Of a stretch of 64,000 nucleotides of DNA, positions 52,546 through 60,421 are shown one piece after another. Below the pieces are notes generated by a model that saw only the letters and a program-made list of their open reading frames with translations, was not told the origin of the DNA and did not search any database. A program made the translations under genes and the position numbers. Location of the stretch: NCBI GenBank assembly GCA_964582715.1, contig CAZOSM010000004.1, forward strand, positions 62,001 to 126,000, in the 5' to 3' direction. This stretch comes from MFZZ01 sp964582715. GTDB lineage: Bacteria > Patescibacteriota > Microgenomatia > UBA1406 > GWC2-37-13. The stretch's first letter is position 1; each line of letters begins with the position of its first letter.

Positions 52546-53025
52546 TTAAATTTCTGTTTGCTCGCTTTCGGCGATCTCTGTTAGTTTTTCGTTAGTTTCT
52601 TTTTCTTCCTGTAACGTTTCTAGGAGTAAATCGAGGACTTCATCATATCCTAGCAGCTTTGCATACGTTGCCGCGCAACCGTAACCGGCAATTTCATAGT
52701 GCTCAACACGTTGAGCTGCACCAATCAGGGCTTGATCTAAAAACTCATTAGCATCTTCTTCTAATAATTTTTTACCTTCTTTTATAAGTCCTTCCATTCC
52801 TTCACATTTTTCTCCTTCGAGTGTAACTTCTAGTTTTTCAGCAATCTGTTGTAATCTTTTAATCTGTCCTTTAGTTTGTTCGAGATGTTCATTAAACCCG
52901 TCTTTCAATTCCTGATTTGTTGCCTTTTCGGCCATTTTAGGTAATGCTTGAGTAATTTGATTTTCTGCAGAATATAAATCTTGTAGTTCATGCAGTAATA
53001 GATCATCATGTGATGTAAATTTCAT
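52546..53025 (-). CDS. DUF892 (YciE/YciF) ferritin-like protein
   Basis: The 159-aa protein is a four-helix bundle of the YciF family: LLLHELQDLYSAENQITQAL, then EHLEQTKGQIKRLQQIAEKL, and AAQRVEHYEIAGYGCAATYA near residue 105. Conserved Glu and His can bind a di-iron centre. YciF proteins are induced under stress in enterobacteria. It is convergent with the DegT-like gene, 3 nt apart. Confidence 0.92.
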   Translation of the reverse strand: MKFTSHDDLLLHELQDLYSAENQITQALPKMAEKATNQELKDGFNEHLEQTKGQIKRLQQIAEKLEVTLEGEKCEGMEGLIKEGKKLLEEDANEFLDQALIGAAQRVEHYEIAGYGCAATYAKLLGYDEVLDLLLETLQEEKETNEKLTEIAESEQTEI

Positions 53026-53119
53026 ATGTAAAATCGAAATTAATAATTTCCTTAATCATAGAAGTAGAAATTCAATAATTACGTTATAAAGAGGTAATAA
53101 TTACGTAAGAGGAAGCAGG

Positions 53120-53707
53120 TTAAATATCTTGAATGTAGTACCTTATTTCTTCTTTTGTGGGATTCAAAAGATTATATAAGTATGTTATATCCTCATCGGT
53201 GTGGCGAATACACCCAGAACTACCTTCATTTTCTGTGGAAAGTTTGCTTGGATCACCTGCCACGCCATGTAATCCAAAGTAACCAGGAAGTTCCCAGTTA
53301 CATTGACCATCACATTCCAGGTAAGGTGAAGGTCCATATGGTTCTTCATCTCCAACTGGGACATCAAGGGTTAAAAAGTAGGGTGCTGTTTCCGGGTTAT
53401 CAAATGCTTCTTCTTTACCAACAAGTAGCCAGTACTCTCTTCCAACGAGTGAAGGTAATGGAGTGGGTTTTTTACCTGGTACACCTGTTTTGACATAAAA
53501 CGTTTTGATCAAAGAACTATTAGATGTATTTCCCGGCTCACCATAGTACAGCATCTCTACCTGAGATTTACGATGAAGCATAAACCAATATTGTTTAGGT
53601 GGCTCTTGAACTCCAGCAATATCACCTTCTTGGGTTTTTTGACCTGATAGGTAAAAAATACCTCCAAGAATGACGAAAAAGATGGTAAGAAAAGCAATTT
53701 TTTTCAT
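53120..53707 (-). CDS. L,D-transpeptidase (YkuD family)
   Basis: The 195-aa protein has an N-terminal anchor (3-21) and a YkuD domain. The catalytic set is H147 in FGLHGVAG and C166 with H169 in SSGCIRH. It should make 3-3 cross-links or attach proteins to peptidoglycan. An extra loop holds a cysteine pair (LECDGQCNWELP), which could form a disulfide. It is divergent from the C39-peptidase gene, with a 33-nt shared promoter region. Confidence 0.92.
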   Translation of the reverse strand: MKKIAFLTIFFVILGGIFYLSGQKTQEGDIAGVQEPPKQYWFMLHRKSQVEMLYYGEPGNTSNSSLIKTFYVKTGVPGKKPTPLPSLVGREYWLLVGKEEAFDNPETAPYFLTLDVPVGDEEPYGPSPYLECDGQCNWELPGYFGLHGVAGDPSKLSTENEGSSGCIRHTDEDITYLYNLLNPTKEEIRYYIQDI

Positions 53708-53726
53708 AAATATGATATACACATGG

Positions 53727-53732
53727 TAAAAT
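53727..53732 (+). promoter_or_regulatory. -10 box of the C39-peptidase gene
   Basis: TAAAAT with TG-G upstream (extended -10) ends 8 nt before the ATG at 53741. Confidence 0.5.
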
Positions 53733-53740
53733 AGAAAGCC

Positions 53741-54844
53741 ATGCGTACGATAATATTAGCAGTCAGCATCACTATTATACTGTTTTCAGGATATCTATTT
53801 TTAGGTTCTGAAAAAGGCGAGGATATTATTGAAAGAGTTCAAGTTACCCAAAAGGTAACTATTACAGTAACTCCATCTCCTACTATGGCAATTATTTCGC
53901 CACCACCGACCTATATTATTCCACAAGAACTGCAAGTATTCCAGTCATTTAATAATTGTGGGCCTGCAAGCTTATCGATGCTTCTATCGTATCATGATGT
54001 GAATGTATCGCAGGATGTTGTTGGAGGAAAACTAAGACCTTATCAGAATGCAATTGGAGATAACGATGATAAGTCTGTAACCCTGCCAGAACTGGCAAAA
54101 GAAGCAGAAACTCATAATCTTATAGCGTACCACCGACCAAATGGGAGTATAGATCTTGCCAAAAAGTTTATTTCAAAGGATATTCCTTTTATCGTGAGGA
54201 CCTGGCTGAACCCTCAAGAAGATATTGGACATTACAGAGTAGTTCGAGGATACGATGATACGACGCAGGAATTTATTCAGGATGACTCCTATCAAGGAGG
54301 GAATCTCCGCTACTCATATGACCAGTTTATGGATATGTGGCAACCTTTTAATTATGAATTTCTTGTACTTATACCTCCAGAGAAGGAAGATGTAGTACGG
54401 ACCATATTAGCTGAAAATGCAGAATGGGAAATTGCTTGGCAGAACGCATTGAAAAAAGCACAAGAAGAACAACAAGAGAATCCCCAAAATCCATATCCGG
54501 TTTTTAACCAAAGTGTTGCATATTATCATTTGGGTAATTACCATGCCTCAGTCGAAACCTATGAGAAGGTGGCTTCTCAATTACCTGGGAGAATGTTGTG
54601 GTATCAGATTGAGCCGATTAAATCGTACGTTGAAGTTGGACAGTATGAAACAGTTTTTAATCTTACCAGTAATATACTCAATAATCAAAATAGAGGCTTT
54701 AGTGAATTGTATATATTAAGAGGGAAAGCCTACGAGGCTCAAGGCAATAAAGACATGGCAAGACAAGAATATCAGCAGGCTGTCTTTTACAATCAATACT
54801 TGGAAGAAGCGCAGCAAGCTCTATCTCGAATTAATTCTACCTAA
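53741..54844 (+). CDS. C39-like peptidase with TPR repeats
   Basis: The 367-aa protein has an N-terminal anchor (5-23), a Thr/Pro-rich linker (about 38-58) and a papain-like C39 domain (about 62-215). Catalytic C73 is in NNCGPASLSM, H164 in GHYRVVRGYD, and Asp about 181 in IQDDSY. The C-terminal part (about 240-365) has two or three TPR repeats (NQSVAYYHLGNYHASVETYE). It is fixed outside the membrane and may cut a secreted or cell-wall peptide; there is no linked ABC transporter. Confidence 0.87.
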   Translation: MRTIILAVSITIILFSGYLFLGSEKGEDIIERVQVTQKVTITVTPSPTMAIISPPPTYIIPQELQVFQSFNNCGPASLSMLLSYHDVNVSQDVVGGKLRPYQNAIGDNDDKSVTLPELAKEAETHNLIAYHRPNGSIDLAKKFISKDIPFIVRTWLNPQEDIGHYRVVRGYDDTTQEFIQDDSYQGGNLRYSYDQFMDMWQPFNYEFLVLIPPEKEDVVRTILAENAEWEIAWQNALKKAQEEQQENPQNPYPVFNQSVAYYHLGNYHASVETYEKVASQLPGRMLWYQIEPIKSYVEVGQYETVFNLTSNILNNQNRGFSELYILRGKAYEAQGNKDMARQEYQQAVFYNQYLEEAQQALSRINST

Positions 54845-55292
54845 TATATAAATAAATATCCTCAATTTGCCTAACTGGCTTCCAGTTAGGAAACATCCAG
54901 TGATGTGAAACAATATATGCGTCTTCCTTAAGTTCTTTTTGTAATTTTTGTTCTAATTTATCCATGACAGTATGGAACTGAAACGTAAATACTTTATTAA
55001 ATTGTGATAAATCTTGTTTCCAAAAATCTGCCTGGTAAACAATTGCTGTTTTAGATAGGTTTTCTGCTACTATTTTTTCTATAGACTCTTGAACCAGCCA
55101 GTCATGGAGTTCATACCCATATGCAACTGCTCCTCTTTTAGCCATTTCAATGACAATTCTTCCGTCACCAGAACCCAAATCTACAGCCCTATCTTTCGGT
55201 TTTATATCAAGAAGTTGAAATATGATTTCCATCTCTTTTTTCCCTGAAGGCTCGTAATGTGCTCCTAATAAAAGGTCGTGCATTTTATCCAT
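54837..55292 (-). CDS. Class I SAM-dependent methyltransferase
   Basis: The 151-aa protein has the SAM-binding motif I VDLGSGDGRIVIEMAKRG (about 38-55) and the acidic residue after strand 2 (YGYELHD). A following Gln-Ala-Asp (YQADFWK) gives the adenine contact. It is short and lacks a clear substrate domain. It overlaps the C39 gene by 8 nt at its end and is divergent from the second methyltransferase gene. Confidence 0.83.
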   Translation of the reverse strand: MDKMHDLLLGAHYEPSGKKEMEIIFQLLDIKPKDRAVDLGSGDGRIVIEMAKRGAVAYGYELHDWLVQESIEKIVAENLSKTAIVYQADFWKQDLSQFNKVFTFQFHTVMDKLEQKLQKELKEDAYIVSHHWMFPNWKPVRQIEDIYLYIR

Positions 55293-55337
55293 AGGTATGT
55301 TACATTCGTACTACTAGTATATATTATTACATTACAT

Positions 55338-55868
55338 ATGAATCATTTGGATCATGTATCACTTTTGAAAGAAGCAGATATAAAACCAGGTACAGTTTGG
55401 GCCGATTTTGGATCAGGAGAAGGTGCATTCACTTTGGCTTTACGAGATATAGCCGGTCCTAATAGTGAAATTTATTCGATAGATAAAGATGCAAAAAGTT
55501 TAGAGAAACAAAAACGGGCTTTTGATGCTCAATTCCCTGGAAGCAACATACATTATATGACCAAAAACTTTACTGAAGAAATTGTGCTACCCGAACTTGA
55601 TGGGATTATTATGGCCAACTCGCTTCATTATGTACGAGATAAAAAATCACTTCTTGTTACATTATTATCACATCTTCGTGAAGGAGGCAGTTTTATACTT
55701 GTTGAGTACAACGTAGACAAAGGTAACTTCTGGGTACCATTTCCTATTTCTTTTAAGTCGTTTCAAAAACTTGCAGCATCTACTGATCTTGCAGAGCCAA
55801 AATTATTGGGAAAAATTCCTTCCACTTTTTTGAAAGAGATTTACTCTTCTATCACGTATAAAAAGTGA
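55338..55868 (+). CDS. Class I SAM-dependent methyltransferase
   Basis: The 176-aa protein has motif I WADFGSGEGAFTLAL (about 22-36), strand 2 acid in YSIDKDAKSLEK and motif IV-like IIMANSLHYVRDK. This resembles UbiE/arsenite-type small methyltransferases, but no metal-binding cysteine is present. The ATG MNHLDHVSLLKE is used because upstream codons are hydrophobic and not family-like. It sits head-to-head with a second methyltransferase gene. Confidence 0.85.
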   Translation: MNHLDHVSLLKEADIKPGTVWADFGSGEGAFTLALRDIAGPNSEIYSIDKDAKSLEKQKRAFDAQFPGSNIHYMTKNFTEEIVLPELDGIIMANSLHYVRDKKSLLVTLLSHLREGGSFILVEYNVDKGNFWVPFPISFKSFQKLAASTDLAEPKLLGKIPSTFLKEIYSSITYKK

Positions 55869-55871
55869 TGA

Positions 55872-56720
55872 CTAATTTTTAATAGTCACGCCAGAACCAT
55901 GATGTTTTGCATACATGTAAGTAAAAGCACAACCAAAGAGGAAAATAAGAGAGGTGTAGTATACCCATAATAGAAAGGCTAATACTGTTCCTGCAGTCCC
56001 GTACAAAGTGCCAAAGGCGATATGTGCTAATACATAGCTGATAATATTTTTTCCTATTACAAAAAGGAAACCAGTAAAAAATGACCCCAATAAAATATCT
56101 GGCCAGGCAAGAGTAGCATCTGGTAAATAACGAAGTAATAAAGCAAAAAGTATCGAGACGGTAAACAGAGAAATAAACTGGTTAATAATGAGAAGAATGA
56201 AAGGATCGTATCCAATATAAGCCGATAGATACTGCCCAATTGAACTGAGTAATGTATTAATAATGAATGAAATGAATAATAGTAGTCCTAAAATGACAAG
56301 AAAGATAAAAGAGATAAGTCGTTTACGAAACCGTTGGGATACTGAGAGAGAATTTGGTTTAATTTCCCACATAACATTAATGATTTTTTGAAGCTCTCTT
56401 ACTATGGTGGTTGAACTAATAAGTAATATTATGATACTGATTGTTCCTGTTATGTTATTGGGTGAAGGATAATCTGCTATATGAATAATGATATTTTGGA
56501 TAACTTCTACGATTTCTGGTGAAAAAAGCGAATATGCTTCTGATATGATGGCATTCTGAGTTTGGGTGTTGGAGAGAAACAATTCTAATACAGAAAAAAG
56601 GATAAGAAGTACGGGAGCAATTGCAAAAAGAGAATAATAAGAGAGAGCTGCAGCCATCTGAGAACTATTTTTACTATTAAAATGGCTGAGTGTGCTTTTT
56701 AAAAAGGAAATAGTCCTCAT
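55872..56720 (-). CDS. YihY/BrkB family membrane protein
   Basis: The 282-aa protein has six membrane helices and the family pattern AAALSYYSLFAIAPVLLILF at the N-terminus, GTLYGTAGTVLAFLLWVYYT near residue 235, and LFGCAFTYMYAKHHG at the end. Family members are of unclear function. The ATG chosen is 6 nt after a TATAAT box; an upstream in-frame ATG has no such support. Confidence 0.92.
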   Translation of the reverse strand: MRTISFLKSTLSHFNSKNSSQMAAALSYYSLFAIAPVLLILFSVLELFLSNTQTQNAIISEAYSLFSPEIVEVIQNIIIHIADYPSPNNITGTISIIILLISSTTIVRELQKIINVMWEIKPNSLSVSQRFRKRLISFIFLVILGLLLFISFIINTLLSSIGQYLSAYIGYDPFILLIINQFISLFTVSILFALLLRYLPDATLAWPDILLGSFFTGFLFVIGKNIISYVLAHIAFGTLYGTAGTVLAFLLWVYYTSLIFLFGCAFTYMYAKHHGSGVTIKN

Positions 56721-56726
56721 GGGAAA

Positions 56727-56732
56727 ATTATA
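56727..56732 (-). promoter_or_regulatory. -10 box of the YihY-like gene
   Basis: TATAAT on the minus strand ends 6 nt before the ATG at 56720, which decides between two in-frame ATG codons. Confidence 0.6.
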
Positions 56733-56784
56733 CAGCCTTATAAGGTTATGTGGTATCATAACCGTAGACTAATTTATTTACTAA

Positions 56785-58314
56785 ATGAATAAACTTAACT
56801 TACGTCTTATCAACGATATTGATCCAGAACGTAAAGAAGCCTTTCTCAATACTATTCATGATCATACACAGTTTTCAATCAGCTATATTAGTCTCCTTGT
56901 TGTTTCTACCATTATTAGTACTCTTGGTTTATTAATCAATTCACCAGCAACAATTATTGGAGGAATGATTATATCTCCGCTCATGTGGCCACTCGTCAAA
57001 ATATCAACGGGCATTAGCCTAGCGAGAAAATCATATTTACTCGAAACTTTATATTTACTATTTGGTTCTCTGGCATTAATTGTTATAACCGCCTCAATGA
57101 TTACATTGATTTCTCCTTTAAAAGGTCTTAATGCAGAGATATTAACGAGATCTCAGCCCACACTACTGGATTTAATTATTGCATTAGCTGCTGGGGCTAT
57201 CGCAGCCATGGCACTTATACATAAGCGTATTTCTTCAAGCCTGGCAGGGGTTGCTATTGCTACTTCTTTATTGCCTCCATTGTGTGTTACCGGTATTGGT
57301 TTAGCATTAACTAATTTCTCTATTGCATCTGGAAGTTTCCTTTTGTTTGCGGCCAATGCAGTATCTATCATTTTTATATCAATATTTGTATTCCAGTTTG
57401 CAGGCATTACAAACCATAGTCATGAAGAATTTAGGAAGGAAAGTATTTTATTTGTAGCTATAATGCTTGCGATAACTGCATTACCATTATTTATTTTTTT
57501 GCGAGAATATTCGTTTAAAACGCAGGTATTCCAGAAAACTGAGCAGGTCTTAGAAGAAACGTTTAATGAAGTATCTCCTGAGATTGTGATTAATAACATT
57601 TCAACAAAAGTTTCAAATCAGAAAAATAATATTCAAATTTCGGCAGATATTCTTGTTCCAGAAGGAATTACCTTAAGTATTGAACAGAAGGAGCAAATCA
57701 TAGCTCAACTGGAGAAAATACTAGATAGAACAGTTCAACTTAACTTACTTGTTCAGCAGACTATTGCTTTAGAAAGTGAAACTGATCTTATAACTGAAGA
57801 ACGTAGGAACAAGTTGAGAGATAGTTTAATCGGAATGATAGGAAGTATATCTGAATCATTGGCAATTGATGCTATCAATATCTCGTATAATCAAGAGAAA
57901 GCCAGCTGGGATATTCATACTGTTATGAGAGCAGATCCATCGATAGTCTTGACAGAAGAGCAAAGAAAAGAGCTGCAATCTATGCTTTCAGCACAAATTG
58001 AGCAACCTGTCTCACTTGCTATAGAAATCATTCCACGAATTCAACTACAAGAAGGGCAGAATGCTGTTTATCAAAGTATAGAACAAGATATCTCTGCATA
58101 CCTAACGGCTCTGAATGAAGATATCGAGACTGTTTCTTTCTCAATGAATGAGGAACAGAGTCAAACAGTTATTAATCTTGAGATCCAATCTCCTCAATCT
58201 TTTACTCTTACCCGTCCACAGATGAACACACTGATTTCTCAATTAGAAAATACATACGATACTACAATAGAACTTCATATTTCTGATATAAAAAGAGATA
58301 TCTATACTTTTTAA
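56785..58314 (+). CDS. DUF389 family membrane protein
   Basis: The 509-aa protein has the DUF389 (TIGR00341-like) membrane core of about six helices in residues 30-240. Motifs are SPATIIGGMIISPLMWPLVK, IAALAAGAIAAMALIHKR-type segments and LAGVAIATSLLPPLCVTGIG. The C-terminal half (about 255-509) is extracytoplasmic and contains three weakly similar alpha-beta units, each around a V/L-T-x-E-Q/Q-R-x-x-L pattern (LSIEQKEQI, LTEEQRKEL, LTRPQMNTL). Function is unknown. Confidence 0.88.
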   Translation: MNKLNLRLINDIDPERKEAFLNTIHDHTQFSISYISLLVVSTIISTLGLLINSPATIIGGMIISPLMWPLVKISTGISLARKSYLLETLYLLFGSLALIVITASMITLISPLKGLNAEILTRSQPTLLDLIIALAAGAIAAMALIHKRISSSLAGVAIATSLLPPLCVTGIGLALTNFSIASGSFLLFAANAVSIIFISIFVFQFAGITNHSHEEFRKESILFVAIMLAITALPLFIFLREYSFKTQVFQKTEQVLEETFNEVSPEIVINNISTKVSNQKNNIQISADILVPEGITLSIEQKEQIIAQLEKILDRTVQLNLLVQQTIALESETDLITEERRNKLRDSLIGMIGSISESLAIDAINISYNQEKASWDIHTVMRADPSIVLTEEQRKELQSMLSAQIEQPVSLAIEIIPRIQLQEGQNAVYQSIEQDISAYLTALNEDIETVSFSMNEEQSQTVINLEIQSPQSFTLTRPQMNTLISQLENTYDTTIELHISDIKRDIYTF

Positions 58315-58368
58315 ATCCTTCTTACCAAACTTTTATTGAAGATACACATTGTCTTTTCAATTGATTCT

Positions 58369-58374
58369 TATCAT
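58369..58374 (+). promoter_or_regulatory. -10 box of the ChaB-like gene
   Basis: TATCAT ends 6 nt before the ATG at 58381, so the start is fixed and the mRNA probably leaderless. Confidence 0.5.
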
Positions 58375-58380
58375 AACTAC

Positions 58381-58608
58381 ATGCCATATAATCATAACTC
58401 TGATTTACCAGAGAGCGTAACAGATAATTTGCCCGATCATGCACAAGACATTTATCGTGAGGCATACAATTCTGCTTGGGATCAATATGATAAGCCAGAA
58501 GAAAGAAGAGATGAGGCTTCCCGAGAAGAGACAGCGCATAAAGTAGCTTGGAATGCAGTAAAGAAAAGTTATGAAAAGAATGAATATGGCCAGTGGGTTA
58601 AAAAGTAA
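58381..58608 (+). CDS. ChaB-like protein
   Basis: The 75-aa protein matches the ChaB family: DLPESVTDNLPDHAQDIYRE, AYNSAWDQYDKPEER and ETAHKVAWNAVKKSYEKN. ChaB is a small soluble protein described as a regulator of the cation antiporter ChaA in E. coli; no ChaA is seen here. It is the first of three very small genes in a row. Confidence 0.92.
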   Translation: MPYNHNSDLPESVTDNLPDHAQDIYREAYNSAWDQYDKPEERRDEASREETAHKVAWNAVKKSYEKNEYGQWVKK

Positions 58609-58620
58609 TTTAATGAACTT

Positions 58621-58806
58621 ATGAGTTTTACTTCAGACGAAAGTCCAAAACGAGAAAAATTAGGAACTCCAGATGGGAGATACGATACTTCACTTGATAC
58701 TAATAATGATGTGCAAGAGGAAATTGAGCGAGTAAATACGAAAGATAGTGAAATTAATAGCCATGATTTACACAGTAAGTCAGATGATTATATAGTTAAA
58801 GAATAA
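58621..58806 (+). CDS. Small acidic hypothetical protein
   Basis: The 61-aa product is hydrophilic and rich in Asp, Glu and Ser, without a membrane helix, and is probably disordered. It starts 12 nt after the ChaB stop. Its last codons overlap the strong Shine-Dalgarno sequence of the next gene. No family was recognised. Confidence 0.6.
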   Translation: MSFTSDESPKREKLGTPDGRYDTSLDTNNDVQEEIERVNTKDSEINSHDLHSKSDDYIVKE

Positions 58807-58815
58807 AGGAGGTGA
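58806..58815 (+). promoter_or_regulatory. Strong Shine-Dalgarno sequence
   Basis: AAAGGAGGTGA lies 5 nt before the ATG at 58821. It is nearly a full complement of the 16S rRNA 3' end and is an outlier in this window, where most genes lack any Shine-Dalgarno sequence. Confidence 0.85.
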
Positions 58816-58820
58816 TAGAT

Positions 58821-58958
58821 ATGGATCCACACATCGATAAATGGAAAGCAAAAATCCAGGAACTTGAAGCTAATATGAAAGAAGCTTCGGCTGATGCCCG
58901 GATTGAGATAGAAAATCAAATAAATGATTTAAAGCGAAAAATTAATGAGAAAACTTAA
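58821..58958 (+). CDS. 45-aa coiled-coil protein
   Basis: The short frame (MDPHIDKWKAKIQELE ... NDLKRKINEKT) is a single charged amphipathic helix with heptad-like Ile/Leu spacing. It resembles small coiled-coil stress proteins of the sll1863 type, by pattern only. The near-perfect Shine-Dalgarno sequence implies high expression. It is the third gene after ChaB. Confidence 0.72.
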   Translation: MDPHIDKWKAKIQELEANMKEASADARIEIENQINDLKRKINEKT

Positions 58959-58969
58959 AGAGTATGTAC

Positions 58970-58983
58970 TGGCTGGCCAGCCA
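58970..58983. repeat. 14-bp perfect palindrome
   Basis: TGGCTGGCCAGCCA is self-complementary with no loop. It lies 12 nt after the coiled-coil gene and 55 nt before the CAP gene. With no loop and no T run it fits an operator better than a terminator. Confidence 0.4.
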
Positions 58984-59038
58984 TAAAGGAGTGAATATTC
59001 TTTAATTTATATAGATATGGTAAAATATAGGCTTACGT

Positions 59039-59632
59039 ATGTGGTTATGGAAGAAAAGAGCATATGCGTTATGCCTTCTCTTTTCGCTATACATAATAAG
59101 TGGAGCAAGAACTGTATCGGCCGATATGAAAGGAATCCCAAGAACCGACGAAAATTTAATTTGTTCAGCTGTAGGAGCTGAAAAGCCATCACCAGCCAAG
59201 GTGAAAGCAGCAGCAACTGTTTTGCTAACCGTTGAACCTACAGCAACAACTTCTGTCCCTTCTACGGCCGAAAAACCCCCTTCTTTAAACTCAGATCTCC
59301 TTCTTGAAATGATTAACAACCACAGATCTACTATCGGTAAACCAGCATATCAAAAAGAGGATAAGTTATGCTCTCTTGCCCAGGAGAGAGGTCCGGAATT
59401 ATATGATGAGGTGTTTAACACAGGGAATGTACACGGTGGATTATATGCAAGAAACCTCCCTTACTGGATTACTGAAAATATGAAACATGGACCAAATGAA
59501 AGCGATGTCTTTAACTGGTGGATGGGCTCTTCGATTCATAGAAAAGCAATAGAAGGCGATTTTACCTATAGCTGTGGAGAGTGTTATGGTAATACCTGTG
59601 CTCAACTTTTTACTAGCTACCAACCAAAATGA
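59039..59632 (+). CDS. Secreted CAP (SCP) domain protein
   Basis: The 197-aa protein has a signal peptide (about 1-28), an Ala/Thr/Pro linker (about 50-85) and a CAP domain (about 87-195): LLEMINNHRSTIGKPAYQKE, LCSLAQERG, ITENMKHGPNESDVFNWWMG and SSIHRKAIEG. The family His and Glu that bind zinc are partly visible (H in NVHGGLYA, E in TENM). Several cysteines (SCGECYGNTC) could form disulfides. A TAAAAT box lies 12 nt upstream. The stop abuts that of the next convergent gene. Confidence 0.88.
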   Translation: MWLWKKRAYALCLLFSLYIISGARTVSADMKGIPRTDENLICSAVGAEKPSPAKVKAAATVLLTVEPTATTSVPSTAEKPPSLNSDLLLEMINNHRSTIGKPAYQKEDKLCSLAQERGPELYDEVFNTGNVHGGLYARNLPYWITENMKHGPNESDVFNWWMGSSIHRKAIEGDFTYSCGECYGNTCAQLFTSYQPK

Positions 59633-59956
59633 TTATCTCCATTTTACTCCCCTAAAGATATAGGCAATAATACCAATAATAAGTGCTAAGACTACAATAT
59701 TAGAAAAGCCTGATATCACGATAATTCCAAAAAAAGCAAGAAGCCATAATACAAGTAAAACCATTGCAAGGCCTCTAAATGGCCAGGGCAATAATTCTAT
59801 AACCCACAAAATGATAATGAATATAAGTAAATCATATAATGTAATGGCTTTACCAAATAGGTTAAATAAGATTGTGTTGTGCAAAGGAAGAGCAGGTATA
59901 TCTATATAGCCAAAGATAAAAAGTATTACAAGGAATGCAAGTACAAGTCCTAACAT
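59633..59956 (-). CDS. Small membrane protein of four helices
   Basis: The 107-aa product is almost wholly hydrophobic with about four helices and a short basic end (RGVKWR). No family was recognised. A TATAAT box (59962-59967) ends 5 nt before the ATG. It is convergent with the CAP gene. Confidence 0.68.
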   Translation of the reverse strand: MLGLVLAFLVILFIFGYIDIPALPLHNTILFNLFGKAITLYDLLIFIIILWVIELLPWPFRGLAMVLLVLWLLAFFGIIVISGFSNIVVLALIIGIIAYIFRGVKWR

Positions 59957-60020
59957 ACTTTATTATACTTGCGAAATAAAAGCCGTAGCTTTTTCTTACT
60001 GATTATTAACATTAGTCACA

Positions 60021-60049
60021 TTGACTGGATATTTTTCTTCTGTTACGAT
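60021..60049 (+). promoter_or_regulatory. Promoter of the holin-like gene
   Basis: TTGACT (60021-60026) and TACGAT (60044-60049) are separated by 17 nt. The -10 ends 7 nt before the ATG at 60057, so the mRNA should be leaderless. Confidence 0.7.
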
Positions 60050-60056
60050 TACTTAT

Positions 60057-60395
60057 ATGGGACTTATTGTACAACTGCTTATTAATTCGGTAGCTGTTGC
60101 TATTACTGCATATATTCTTCAGGCAGGTGTTCAGATAGATAGTTTTCTTACAGCAGTTATTGTTGCAGTTATTCTTGGCGTTATTAATACCTTTATTAAG
60201 CCAATCATTACCCTTTTTACACTGCCAATTAGTATTTTGACTTTAGGACTTTTTTCCCTTATTATTAATGGGCTCATGATTATGCTTGTGAGCGCCTTAG
60301 TTGAGGGATTTGAAGTAACAAGTTTTCTCTGGGCAATTATATTTAGTATTGTCCTTTCTCTCATAAACACGTTTCTCAGCTCACTCTCTAAGTAA
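60057..60395 (+). CDS. Phage-holin-family membrane protein (PF04020-like)
   Basis: The 112-aa protein has four helices with the family pattern AVIVAVILGVINTFIKPIIT, then LPISILTLGLFSLIINGLMI, and FLWAIIFSIVLSLINTFL at the end. Despite the name these four-helix proteins are common in bacterial chromosomes and are not phage signs by themselves. The start is set by the promoter spacing. Confidence 0.88.
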   Translation: MGLIVQLLINSVAVAITAYILQAGVQIDSFLTAVIVAVILGVINTFIKPIITLFTLPISILTLGLFSLIINGLMIMLVSALVEGFEVTSFLWAIIFSIVLSLINTFLSSLSK

Positions 60396-60421
60396 GTAAT
60401 TATAACCATTTAGCCAGTTGT

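Noticed and set aside
60057..60395. Phage remnant suggested by the holin family name
   Set aside because: No other phage gene is near, and this four-helix family is common in bacterial chromosomes.
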